Part shown: one piece after another, positions 16,714-25,123 of the stretch
Layout of the letters: every line of letters starts with the position of its first letter
How positions within the stretch are numbered: position 1 is the stretch's first letter
Assembly: GCA_045576235.1 (NCBI GenBank)
Contig: JAZNGA010000011.1
Coordinates: 1-40,924 of the forward strand
DNA from: SIG437 sp045576235
GTDB taxonomy: Bacteria; Bacillota; Clostridia; UBA1381; UBA9506
Length of the DNA stretch: 40,924 nucleotides
Reading direction: 5' to 3'
Position numbers and translations under genes: made by a program
The notes under the pieces: model-generated
What the model was told of the DNA's origin: nothing
Seen by the model: the letters and a program-made list of their open reading frames with translations, nothing else
Database searches by the model: none

Positions 16714-17916
16714 ATGGCAAAAATTAAATTTGGTGTTGTGGGAACAATCAGAGGACTGACCTTCATCAAGCTTTTGCAGGTTATGGAAGATAAAGCTTGT
16801 CTTTATGCAGTTTGCGAAAATGATGAAACAAATCTTAATGAGGCAAAAAAAGACATTCCCGGCGATGTGAAAATATATTCAGATTACGACGAGTTTTTAG
16901 ATTCGGGAATAGAAGCTGTGGTGCTTTGTAACTTTTTCCACGAACATGCATCATTTGCAATTAAAGCTCTAAAAAAAGGGATTCATGTTTTAAGCGACAC
17001 AACAGCGGCACCAACGCTTGGTGATTGTGTTAAGCTCTGTGAGGCAGTTGAAAACTCCAAAGCTAAATATATGCTCGGGGCAAACGGACCTTATAAAAAA
17101 TGTATTCAGTTTATCAGAAAACAAATAAACGAAGGAAAGCTTGGTACGCCTTTTTATGCAGAAGCTGAATATCTTCATTATTCGCTGGACGGAAAACCTT
17201 GGGAGGACAGTTCAAATCATTGGAGAAGGTTGATGCCCGGCACATATTACAACATGCACACACTCGGAACATTAATGTATGCAACAGGAACAATGCCGAA
17301 AAAAATAACGGCTCGTGTTGTAAGAGTGGGTGACAGAGCTGAAAAGATGAATAGATGCATAGACCACGACGGAGCGAAAATGCTTTGCGAAATGGATAAT
17401 GGTGCAGTTTTTGATGTGACAGGCTGTGCATATTATGGCCCGACAAGTAAATGGTTCAGATTAATCGGCGAAAAAGGCATGATGGAGACGAAACGATATG
17501 ACGAAACAGAAGTTTTGTTTGCATCAAGTGATGTCCACTTCTATCCTGATGAAGAAATTCCTGAAATTGAGCACTATAAACCACAATACAGTGAGCTCCA
17601 GATGGCACCGAAGGAAGAATTTGAGGGCTACACGGAAGAACAGATGAAGCTTGGTCACGGCGGAATTGATTTCTGGATGCTTCTGAACTTCATCAAATAT
17701 ATAAATGGGACATATGAGCCATTCTTTAATGTTTATCGTGCGACAGCGCTTTCTGCAGCTGCTATCTTAGGTTGGAAGAGCGTCTTGGATAATTCAAAAG
17801 AATATGAAATTCCTGACTTTTCAAAAGCCCATGACAGGAAAAAGTTTGCAAATGATTTCTTATCACCTTTTGCTGAGGAAGAAAGCGAAAATTGCTTGAA
17901 GAGAACAGAAAAATAA
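16714..17916 (+). CDS. Gfo/Idh/MocA-family oxidoreductase
   Basis: NAD(P)-dependent sugar oxidoreductase family, 400 residues. The N-terminal Rossmann half begins KIKFGVVGTIRG, and the C-terminal alpha/beta half holds NHWRRLMPGTYYNMHTLG with a conserved-type His. The EKP segment typical of family dehydrogenases is replaced by LSDTTAAP near residue 95, so the usual catalytic Lys is absent and the reaction may differ (some family members are NAD-dependent glycosidases). ATG 16714 is preferred over the in-frame ATG 16699 because GGGAGAG lies between them at good spacing. It is the first gene of the operon. Confidence 0.85.
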   Translation: MAKIKFGVVGTIRGLTFIKLLQVMEDKACLYAVCENDETNLNEAKKDIPGDVKIYSDYDEFLDSGIEAVVLCNFFHEHASFAIKALKKGIHVLSDTTAAPTLGDCVKLCEAVENSKAKYMLGANGPYKKCIQFIRKQINEGKLGTPFYAEAEYLHYSLDGKPWEDSSNHWRRLMPGTYYNMHTLGTLMYATGTMPKKITARVVRVGDRAEKMNRCIDHDGAKMLCEMDNGAVFDVTGCAYYGPTSKWFRLIGEKGMMETKRYDETEVLFASSDVHFYPDEEIPEIEHYKPQYSELQMAPKEEFEGYTEEQMKLGHGGIDFWMLLNFIKYINGTYEPFFNVYRATALSAAAILGWKSVLDNSKEYEIPDFSKAHDRKKFANDFLSPFAEEESENCLKRTEK

Positions 17917-17931
17917 TGTGAGGTAAAACAG

Positions 17932-19266
17932 ATGAGAGAAATTAACAGCGCAATAGAAAAAAACGCCGGGCTGATTTTAGACGCAGAAAGATTCATATGG
18001 CAGCATCCCGAAACGGGCTATAAAGAATTTGAAACATCAGCATATATGGCAGATGCTTTCAAAAAACTTGGATATAAGCTTGCTATGGCAGAAGGCATAA
18101 CAGGCTTTTACACAGTTTTAGACACAGGCAGACCGGGTCCTGAGGTCTTGATTTTAGGAGAGCTCGATTCAATAATTTGTCCTGAACATAAAGATGCAAA
18201 TTCAAAAACAGGTGCGGTTCATTCATGCGGACACAATGCGCAGTGCGCTGCACTTTTAGGCATTGCTGCGGCTCTTAAAGAACCCGGCATAATAGATAAA
18301 TTCTGCGGAAGAATCAGGCTTTGTGCAGTTCCCGCAGAAGAGCTTTTAGAAATCGAATTCAGAACCCAGCTGAAAAAAGAGGGGAAAATTAAGTATTTTG
18401 GCGGAAAAACAGAGTTCTTGTCAAGAGGCTATTTTGATGGCGTTGACATAGCATTTATGGTGCATACGGATCTTGAATTTAATGTATTAAACGGAATGGT
18501 AGGGTGCATGGCAAAGCAGGTTAAATATAAAGGAACCGCGGCTCATGCAGGAGGCTCTCCGTGGGACGGAAGAAATGCTCTTTATGCGGCAACCTGCGGA
18601 CTTAACGCTATTAATGCCATTCGTGAAACATTTAAAGAAAAAGATGTTGTAAGGGTGCATCCGATTATAACAAATGGTGGTGCGATGGTTAATGCCATTC
18701 CCGAGACAACAGTTTTAGAAAGCTACATTCGAGGCGCAAGCTTTGATGCCATAATAGGCGCAAATAAAAAGGTGAATCAGGCGCTTTGCGGTGCGGCGCT
18801 CTCTCTCGGAACAAATGTTGACATAATTGATAATCCTGGATATGCACCGCTGATAAATGACGAGAATATGATTCAGATAGTTGTTGATGCGGCAAAAATG
18901 GCAATTCCTGAATATGAATTTACAAGAAAGGACATTTTGTCTTCGGGAAGCACAGATATGGGAGATTTGAGCTGTGTCATGCCTGTTGTTCATCCGACAG
19001 CAGGTGGGGCAATAGGAAAAGGACATGGCAATGACTACGAAATCAAAGACCCTGTTGCTGCTTGTGTTGCAAGTGCTAAATTACAGCTTGGGATGCTTTT
19101 AATCCTTCTTTCAAACGGGGCTGAAAGAGCAAAGAAGGTTATCAGAGACTTCAAACCACGATTTGCATCAAAGGAAGAATATCTTTCATTTATGGACAGC
19201 CTTTGCGTTTCTGGTGACAGGATTGACTACGGAAATGAAAATAAAGTCACAGTTAAGTTAGATTGA
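17932..19266 (+). CDS. M20D-family amidohydrolase (AbgB/aminoacylase-like)
   Basis: Metallohydrolase of 444 residues cleaving an amide or N-acyl bond. Metal-binding segments are HSCGHNAQ, VPAEE, and the late GKGHGNDYEI; GTAAHAGGSPWDGRNAL marks the dimerisation domain of the aminobenzoyl-glutamate hydrolase/aminoacylase branch. No signal peptide, so it acts in the cytoplasm. ATG 17932 has GTGAGG eight bases upstream, and the gene starts 15 bases after the oxidoreductase. In this operon it may remove an acyl or aminoacyl group from the substrate. Substrate unknown. Confidence 0.88.
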   Translation: MREINSAIEKNAGLILDAERFIWQHPETGYKEFETSAYMADAFKKLGYKLAMAEGITGFYTVLDTGRPGPEVLILGELDSIICPEHKDANSKTGAVHSCGHNAQCAALLGIAAALKEPGIIDKFCGRIRLCAVPAEELLEIEFRTQLKKEGKIKYFGGKTEFLSRGYFDGVDIAFMVHTDLEFNVLNGMVGCMAKQVKYKGTAAHAGGSPWDGRNALYAATCGLNAINAIRETFKEKDVVRVHPIITNGGAMVNAIPETTVLESYIRGASFDAIIGANKKVNQALCGAALSLGTNVDIIDNPGYAPLINDENMIQIVVDAAKMAIPEYEFTRKDILSSGSTDMGDLSCVMPVVHPTAGGAIGKGHGNDYEIKDPVAACVASAKLQLGMLLILLSNGAERAKKVIRDFKPRFASKEEYLSFMDSLCVSGDRIDYGNENKVTVKLD

Positions 19267-19289
19267 TTTTTGAATTTTGGAGATGTAAT

Positions 19290-20498
19290 ATGGAAAACAA
19301 AATACTTTCATACATTGACGAAAATAAAGAAGTTCTGTTTGAGCAATTATCAAATTTAGTTAAAATAGACACGCAGAATTTTTATTCTGATGGCAAAGAA
19401 AACGATGGTCAGGATTATTTTGAAAAGATTTGTCAGGAATTAGGCCTCAAAACTGATAGATTTGCTCCTGACAGCGTTGAAGGATTGACGGAAAACGAGG
19501 ACTATAACCACGGCAGAAACACTGATAAAAGGGAAAACCTTGTTGCCATCTACGAAGGAAAAAACAAAAAAGGCGGGATAATGCTTGCTGCTCACATGGA
19601 CACAGAATCGGTCGGTGATTTATCCAAGTGGAAAGAGTCTCCGTTTTCAGGTCTTATAAAAGACGGCAAAATCTATGGCAGAGGTTCAGGAGATGATAAG
19701 TTTGGCCTGGCTGTGGCGTGGTTTTTAATCAAAGCTTTTAAAGAGTGTGGCTTTGTTCCTGAAAGAAACATTTTGATAGGGTCTTACATAGATGAAGAAG
19801 GCGGCGGCGGCAACGGAGCGCTTGGTTTGGCGCTTAAATATCCTTGCGATTGTGTTTTAAACCTTGATGCAAGCAGATTTGAAACGGAGGCGCTTGGCGG
19901 CGGATGTTTCAAGTTTAAATTAAACTCGACTAAAAATGACATAGGCATAGCGTCTGTTTTTGATGTGTTCACTGGAGTGAAGCTTGTAGTTGAGAAGCTT
20001 GAGGAATTAAACAAAAGAGAAAAAACAACAATTCGTCTTGCAAACGCTCAAGCAGGAGCAGGCGGCATCAAAGAAGGCACGATAAATATTGCTATCTACA
20101 CAAATATGACAAAAGAAGAGACGCAAGGAGAATTAGACAAGATATGCCGTGAGCTTGCACCACGATTTGACGAATTAAATCTTGCAACAGACGGATTTGA
20201 GCTGACAACAAGATTCTTTATTTATGGAGAAACAGATAGTGGCAGCAAGGAAGCGAAAATTTTGTCGGAGTTAATAAAAGAGGAAACGGGCAAATATCCT
20301 GACACGACAGGAACCTGCCTTTCAGACCTTTCTCTGATTTTAAAATATGGATGTAAGAACAGCTTTAATTATGGTTTAATGAGAGGGTCAAACGGGGAAG
20401 GCGGAGCGCATCAGCCCAATGAACATATTTTCTGCGATGACCTTTTGAGATTTACAAAAACAGTTGCTAAAATAATTTTAAGAAGCGACGGAAAATAA
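19290..20498 (+). CDS. M20-family peptidase/deacylase
   Basis: 402-residue metallohydrolase of the ArgE/DapE/dipeptidase branch. The dinuclear metal site is complete in outline: LAAHMDTES (His, Asp), GRGSGDDKFG (bridging Asp), SYIDEEGGGG (catalytic and metal Glu), LNLDASR and the C-terminal HQPNEH. It is only distantly related to the preceding M20 gene. I chose ATG 19290, which has GGAGATG at correct spacing; the longer frame from 19263 would overlap the end of the upstream gene. Two different M20 enzymes side by side suggest a substrate with an amide or peptide linkage. Confidence 0.87.
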   Translation: MENKILSYIDENKEVLFEQLSNLVKIDTQNFYSDGKENDGQDYFEKICQELGLKTDRFAPDSVEGLTENEDYNHGRNTDKRENLVAIYEGKNKKGGIMLAAHMDTESVGDLSKWKESPFSGLIKDGKIYGRGSGDDKFGLAVAWFLIKAFKECGFVPERNILIGSYIDEEGGGGNGALGLALKYPCDCVLNLDASRFETEALGGGCFKFKLNSTKNDIGIASVFDVFTGVKLVVEKLEELNKREKTTIRLANAQAGAGGIKEGTINIAIYTNMTKEETQGELDKICRELAPRFDELNLATDGFELTTRFFIYGETDSGSKEAKILSELIKEETGKYPDTTGTCLSDLSLILKYGCKNSFNYGLMRGSNGEGGAHQPNEHIFCDDLLRFTKTVAKIILRSDGK

Positions 20499-20510
20499 GG
20501 GGAGAAAAAA

Positions 20511-21221
20511 ATGAAAAGAAAAATCAGAACACCATATTTCGAGATTGGAACAAAAAACTATGTCTATGGCGATAAACTGTTAGAATATGCAATAGCGGCT
20601 GACAAAGCGGCTGAGAAATATGATATTGATGTGCTTTTCATCTGCCCTGCAGTTGAAATCCGCAGAGTTGTTGAAAACACTAAAAACTTAATCGTTTTAG
20701 CTCCATATATGGACACACTCCGCCCCGGAAGAGGAATGGCAGACATTCTTCCTGAGGCATTAAAGGCTGCAGGAGCAGAGGGCGTTGTTGTTAATCACTG
20801 CGAAAAGCCAATGAGCCTTCCGCAGATTAAAGCAACAATCGACAGAGCAAACGAGCTTGATATGCTTGTTTTTGCTTGTGCAGACTCTGTTGCCGAGACA
20901 AAAGCAATAGCGGAGCTTCATCCTGACATAATAAATCCGGAGCCTTCCGAATTAATCGGCGGAAGCGGCGGCGGAGTCAGTGATATGAGCTATGTCATGG
21001 AAGTTATAAGAGAAATCAGAAAAATTGACGATAAAATCTTAATAGAGCAGGCTGCAGGAATCACAAATGGTCAGCAGGTCTATGACTTCATTATGGCAGG
21101 CTCGGAAGCTGCCGGTGCCGCATCAGGCATCATGAATGCAGATGACCCGATAGCTATGATAGATGAGATGATAGCTGCAACAAGAAAAGCTGCAGATGAT
21201 TTAAAGAAAAAGGAGAGATAA
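20511..21221 (+). CDS. Triosephosphate-isomerase-like protein (archaeal type)
   Basis: Aldose-ketose isomerase of the TIM family, 236 residues, shorter than the usual bacterial enzyme of about 250. Catalytic positions can be placed: Lys 15 (TKNYVYG), His 96 (VVVNHCEKP) and Glu 144 (INPEPSELIGG), followed by the phosphate-binding loop. The wording PEPSELIG and NHCE resembles archaeal TIM rather than the bacterial glycolytic enzyme. In a sugar operon it may isomerise a tetrulose or triose phosphate, as TIM-like EryH does in erythritol catabolism. It starts 13 bases after the M20 gene behind GGGGAG. Confidence 0.85.
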   Translation: MKRKIRTPYFEIGTKNYVYGDKLLEYAIAADKAAEKYDIDVLFICPAVEIRRVVENTKNLIVLAPYMDTLRPGRGMADILPEALKAAGAEGVVVNHCEKPMSLPQIKATIDRANELDMLVFACADSVAETKAIAELHPDIINPEPSELIGGSGGGVSDMSYVMEVIREIRKIDDKILIEQAAGITNGQQVYDFIMAGSEAAGAASGIMNADDPIAMIDEMIAATRKAADDLKKKER

Positions 21222-21223
21222 CA

Positions 21224-21721
21224 ATGAAAGTTTATAGAGAATCCTTTAAAGTTCAGTCTCGTGACAGAGCAATCTCTTTTCACGATGTAACAGCTCAGGC
21301 AAAAGAGATTGTTAAAAAATCAGGAGTTAAAGATGGAATATTGGTCGTTTATTCACATCACACAACCTGCTGCGTAATAACGCAGGAATGTGCTTTTGAT
21401 ATGTCGATGACAGGTTTAGAGACGCTTCAGCAGGATTTAGTTAATGTTATGGACAAGATGGTTCCTGAATGTAAATATGAAGGAATGTATCTCCATCCGG
21501 GTCCGAAAGCATTAAAGTTTGCAGAAGAGCACGATGAGGATGCGTGGGGTTGTCATAACACAGATGCTCACCTTCGTTCATCAATTATTGGAAGAAGTGA
21601 GACAATCGTGATAGAAAACGGGGAAGCAGATCTTGGCGAATTCGGTTTCATTCACTTTATCGACTTTGATAACACAAGAGCAAGACAGAGAACTGTTCAG
21701 GTCATGGTAATGGGAGAATAG
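21224..21721 (+). CDS. YjbQ/UPF0047 family protein, first copy
   Basis: 165 residues of the YjbQ family, often labelled secondary thiamine-phosphate synthase from weak activity of some members; the true role is unsettled. The family His motif is seen as HHTTCC (about 46-51) and NTDAHLRSSIIGRSE (about 110). The protein is longer than usual (130-140) because of an insert carrying HPGPKALKF. Its start lies two bases after the TIM-like gene and its stop two bases before the kinase, so it is translationally coupled to both. A second copy ends this operon, which points to a job in this pathway rather than thiamine synthesis. Confidence 0.88.
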   Translation: MKVYRESFKVQSRDRAISFHDVTAQAKEIVKKSGVKDGILVVYSHHTTCCVITQECAFDMSMTGLETLQQDLVNVMDKMVPECKYEGMYLHPGPKALKFAEEHDEDAWGCHNTDAHLRSSIIGRSETIVIENGEADLGEFGFIHFIDFDNTRARQRTVQVMVMGE

Positions 21722-21722
21722 T

Positions 21723-23081
21723 ATGGAATACTTAATAGGTTTAGATATAGGCACATCTTCCGTTAAAGGTGTTCTTCTGACAACAGAAGGCAAGGTAGAA
21801 GCTAAAGCACACGAAGGCTTTGATTACATCAGCTATGATAATGGTGGCTTGGTTGTTGAAACTGAAAGCTTTTTAAACTCTTGCTTAAAAGCTGTAAAAA
21901 CTCTGTCAGATAGTGCAAAAGGCGAAAAAATCTGTGCCATTTGTGCATCATCTGCAAGTGGAAATTTAGTTGTGCTTGATAAAAATTTAAAACCATCAAC
22001 TGATATTATCAACTGGCAAGACAAAAGAGTGACAACGGAAGCTAAAGAAATCCTTGGCGAAATGGATGATTATGCAGTTTATAAGAAAATAGGCTGGCCG
22101 TTTGGCTATAAAGCCTTTCCGCTTGCTCAGCTGTGCTACATAAAAAAGCATAATACCGAAATTTTAGATAATGCAGGTATGGTAGCAATGAGCACGGAAT
22201 ATCTCTATTATGTCTTAACAGGCAAATGGGGAATCAGCGGCTCTGCAGGCACGCCGTTTTTCCTGATTGACCAGGGTAAAGGGGAATATATCCCTGAATT
22301 TTTAGAAAAGCTCGGAATAGATGAAAGCATACTACCACCCATAAAAAAATGCGGAGAAGTTTTAGGATATGTGACAGAGCAAATATCAGAGCAAACGGGA
22401 ATACCTTCAGGAATTCCTGTTATTTTGGGAAGCTTTGACCATCCTTCTGCTGCGCGTGGAGTTGGGGTTTTAGACGAAGGCGAAATGCTCCTTTCCTGCG
22501 GAACATCGTGGGTGGGATTTTTCCCTGTGAAAAGCCGTGAGAAAATAGCTGAAGCTAAAACTTTGATAGACCCGTTTTTGTCAGATAGTGGCGGATGCTG
22601 GGCGACTATGACATCTGTAGCATCGCTTTCTACCCGAATAAAGCTATATGTGGAAAGATATATAGACAATTCTAAAAATGCTTTTAAAATCTTTGGAGAA
22701 CTCGCGTCAAAAAGTATGTCAGGCGCAGATGGACTTAAAATAAATCCGCAAGATGAGCCTGATGATGATACTATCATAAAATATCCCAAAGAGCATATTG
22801 CAAGAGCAATAATGGAAGGCACAGTCAAGCTTTTAAAGGACAATCTTGACAAATTAAAAGAAAAAGGAATTTCGGCAGATTCTGCTATCATGGTAGGCGG
22901 ACCTTCTGAAAATCCAATGTGGATTGAGATAATTGAAGAAATCTGCGATATTCCCGTTAAAGTGATTCACGGTGAGGTTGCAGGGGCAGTTGGCGCTGCG
23001 GTCTTAGCGGGAATCGGAGTGGGAATATATGACGATGAATACCATGCAAAAGAAGTTTTTAATAAAAAAATAAATTTATAA
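21723..23081 (+). CDS. FGGY-family carbohydrate kinase
   Basis: Sugar kinase of 452 residues with two actin-like domains. The N-terminal phosphate loop IGLDIGTSSVKGVLL, the linker INWQDKR, GSFDHPSAARGVGV and LSCGTSW in the middle, and the adenosine motif VGGPSENPMW near residue 395 are all present. It would phosphorylate a free sugar or polyol delivered by the upstream hydrolases; FGGY substrates cannot be read from sequence. ATG follows the YjbQ stop after one base. It is the only kinase in the operon, so it is the likely step that commits the substrate to phosphorylated intermediates. Confidence 0.93.
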   Translation: MEYLIGLDIGTSSVKGVLLTTEGKVEAKAHEGFDYISYDNGGLVVETESFLNSCLKAVKTLSDSAKGEKICAICASSASGNLVVLDKNLKPSTDIINWQDKRVTTEAKEILGEMDDYAVYKKIGWPFGYKAFPLAQLCYIKKHNTEILDNAGMVAMSTEYLYYVLTGKWGISGSAGTPFFLIDQGKGEYIPEFLEKLGIDESILPPIKKCGEVLGYVTEQISEQTGIPSGIPVILGSFDHPSAARGVGVLDEGEMLLSCGTSWVGFFPVKSREKIAEAKTLIDPFLSDSGGCWATMTSVASLSTRIKLYVERYIDNSKNAFKIFGELASKSMSGADGLKINPQDEPDDDTIIKYPKEHIARAIMEGTVKLLKDNLDKLKEKGISADSAIMVGGPSENPMWIEIIEEICDIPVKVIHGEVAGAVGAAVLAGIGVGIYDDEYHAKEVFNKKINL

Positions 23082-23099
23082 AATCTAAGGAGGAAGAAA

Positions 23100-24077
23100 A
23101 TGTCATTTTATAACACATTTAAATTTGCCCCTGCTGAGTGGCTGCCTTTTCAGGACAGAGAAGTTTTAGACAGCGTTGTTAACGAAGATATGTATGCTCG
23201 TCAGGGTAAAAACTTTGAAAACCCCGATTTTGAACTCAAGGTGGTTTATGATGTTCATAACTACTTTGCAATTGACCTTATGCAGAGAATCCGTATGTCG
23301 GATATAAACGATGAAAAACTTGTCGTTATTCTGCCAAGCCCTGAAAATGCCGTATTTTTAAGCATAACAGAAGCAATGAACAAATTGCAGATAAGCGCAA
23401 GAAATGTGCATGTTTTCTTCTTGTATGAATATGCAAACGAAAAGGGCGAAGTAGCTCCGTGGCAGAGCCCATTCTCAAGAAGCGGACACTTCATGAAACA
23501 TTTCTATTATGAACTCGAGGAGCATTTAAGAATGCCACTTGAAAATGTTCATTTTTGGACAAATGATAATATTGATACATATTCTGATGAATTAGCGGCT
23601 TTAGGCGGTGCTGATGTTGCTTACACTGCGCTTTCCTGGTCAAGCGGAATTGGTGCTATTGACCCTGAAAGCTTCCCTGCAAAAACTTTGGAAGAATTTA
23701 TCGCAATGGGATCTCGCTTAGTGACGCCAATGGCAGAAATGATTGCTCACGACTCACTCCGCGGAATGTTCGGCTGTGCGGGTGACATTGCAAATGTTCC
23801 GCCTAGAGCTGTAACGGTTGGTCCTAAAGATTTAATGGCATCAAAAGAATGGATAGATGTTGAATATTTAGTGGGCTGTGGGGGAACTGCTCATCAGAAA
23901 TTCCCGCTTCGCTTAGCTATGTTCGGACCAATCTGCCCTGAAAATCCTGGCTCAATCATGAGACTTCATAAAGGAACATGTTATGTTTCAGAAGAGGTTG
24001 CAGTTGCTCCGCATTCATTACCTGACTATGATTGGTTAACAGAAAAGCTTGAAGAAATAGCTAAAAAAGAAGCGTAA
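23100..24077 (+). CDS. NagB-like protein lacking catalytic residues
   Basis: 325 residues related to glucosamine-6-phosphate deaminase and to the next gene. Aligned with that neighbour by eye, the catalytic Asp of the family (MDEW at 106 there) is Tyr 109 here (FLYEY), and the catalytic His (GHTAFIDP) is Gly 183 (SGIGAIDP). The fold-defining segments before and after are kept, and the frame is intact. It may be a non-catalytic or regulatory partner of the next protein, or have a changed reaction. AAGGAGGAAG is a strong ribosome site, suggesting good expression. Confidence 0.8.
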   Translation: MSFYNTFKFAPAEWLPFQDREVLDSVVNEDMYARQGKNFENPDFELKVVYDVHNYFAIDLMQRIRMSDINDEKLVVILPSPENAVFLSITEAMNKLQISARNVHVFFLYEYANEKGEVAPWQSPFSRSGHFMKHFYYELEEHLRMPLENVHFWTNDNIDTYSDELAALGGADVAYTALSWSSGIGAIDPESFPAKTLEEFIAMGSRLVTPMAEMIAHDSLRGMFGCAGDIANVPPRAVTVGPKDLMASKEWIDVEYLVGCGGTAHQKFPLRLAMFGPICPENPGSIMRLHKGTCYVSEEVAVAPHSLPDYDWLTEKLEEIAKKEA

Positions 24078-24090
24078 GGAGGAGAGAGAA

Positions 24091-25020
24091 ATGAATCGTA
24101 ATTTATTTGATTTTGCACCTGCTGCATGGCTTCCTACACAGGATAAAGCAGTTTTAGAATATTGCAGAAACATTAAAAGAGAAGAAATGGAAACCACAAA
24201 CGAAAATGGTTATTCTATCCGCGTGGTTCAGCATCCGTCAAGTGCAGTTGCATGCGAGCTTTTTGACTGGATTTACAGATCAGATGTTGAAGATAAGAAA
24301 ACAGTCATTGTTTTCCCAAACTCATGGAGAAATATTTATGTAAGTGTTGCAGAGATGTGTAATAAGTTTAATGTTTCAGCAAGAAATATTCACGCCTTCT
24401 GTATGGATGAGTGGGCAGATGAAGATGGTAATGTTGCTCCTATCACATGGCAGCACTCACTCGGCGGCCACTTCATGACAGAGTTTTACATGAGCTTCCG
24501 TGAAGACCTTCGTCCACCTCTTAAACAGATGCATTATTACACAAATGAAAATATAAATTGCTATTCAGATATGATAGCAGAATGTGGAAACGGCGGCGCT
24601 GACCTTATCGTTTCAGCAACAGGCTGGATAGGTCACACAGCATTTATCGATCCACACACAAAAGCTTTTAAAGCTGACAATTTAGAAGATTTCTTAAAGA
24701 TTAAAGCAGGCTTTGTTGATAATCATCGCTTAACAATTCAGCAGAATGCAAGCGCCTATGCTTCACTCTGGCACACGCCGAGATATTCTGTTTCAATCGG
24801 ACCTTGGGATGTTATCAATGCCCGTGACCACTTAGAGCGTCATGATCTTCATGAAGTTGGAGAATATGCATCTTGGGAAAGAATGATTTCGCGCCTTCAG
24901 CTTTATGGACCTGTTTGCATGGAAGTTCCTGCCTCAATTTATCAGCTCACAAAAGGAACAATCTATGTCAGCGAAGCTATGGCACGCCCGATTGAGCCAA
25001 TGGATTTATTGGCTTTATAA
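24091..25020 (+). CDS. NagB-like sugar-phosphate isomerase/deaminase
   Basis: 309-residue member of the glucosamine-6-phosphate deaminase/6-phosphogluconolactonase superfamily. Family residues are retained: Asp 106 in FCMDEWAD and His 182 in GWIGHTAFIDP, followed by a YSVSIGPWDVINAR segment matching the NagB allosteric/phosphate region. The usual Gly-Ser-Thr-Pro phosphate loop is replaced by FPNSWRNIY, so the substrate is probably not glucosamine 6-phosphate itself. It follows its paralogue by 13 bases with a GGAGGAGAG site, and a NagA-like deacetylase is next, which supports amino-sugar chemistry. Confidence 0.85.
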   Translation: MNRNLFDFAPAAWLPTQDKAVLEYCRNIKREEMETTNENGYSIRVVQHPSSAVACELFDWIYRSDVEDKKTVIVFPNSWRNIYVSVAEMCNKFNVSARNIHAFCMDEWADEDGNVAPITWQHSLGGHFMTEFYMSFREDLRPPLKQMHYYTNENINCYSDMIAECGNGGADLIVSATGWIGHTAFIDPHTKAFKADNLEDFLKIKAGFVDNHRLTIQQNASAYASLWHTPRYSVSIGPWDVINARDHLERHDLHEVGEYASWERMISRLQLYGPVCMEVPASIYQLTKGTIYVSEAMARPIEPMDLLAL

Positions 25021-25038
25021 TACTGAATAAACACTTAT

Positions 25039-25070
25039 AAGGAGATGTTACATTTTTGTGCCATCTCCTT
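25039..25070 (+). other. Hairpin inside the operon
   Basis: AAGGAGATG at 25039-25047 is followed by its complement CATCTCCTT at 25062-25070 with a 14-base loop, in the widest gap of the operon (25021-25123). No T-run follows directly, so it is more likely an RNA-processing or stability element, or a weak attenuator, than a full terminator. Confidence 0.5.
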
Positions 25071-25123
25071 GTGTGCTGATTTTAGACTGTGATTTTCAGT
25101 GATTGAAAACGAGGTGAAAACTA

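Noticed and set aside
22208..22891. 227-codon open frame on the - strand inside the FGGY kinase
   Set aside because: It lies wholly opposite an intact, clearly recognised kinase gene, and its composition is that of an antisense shadow.
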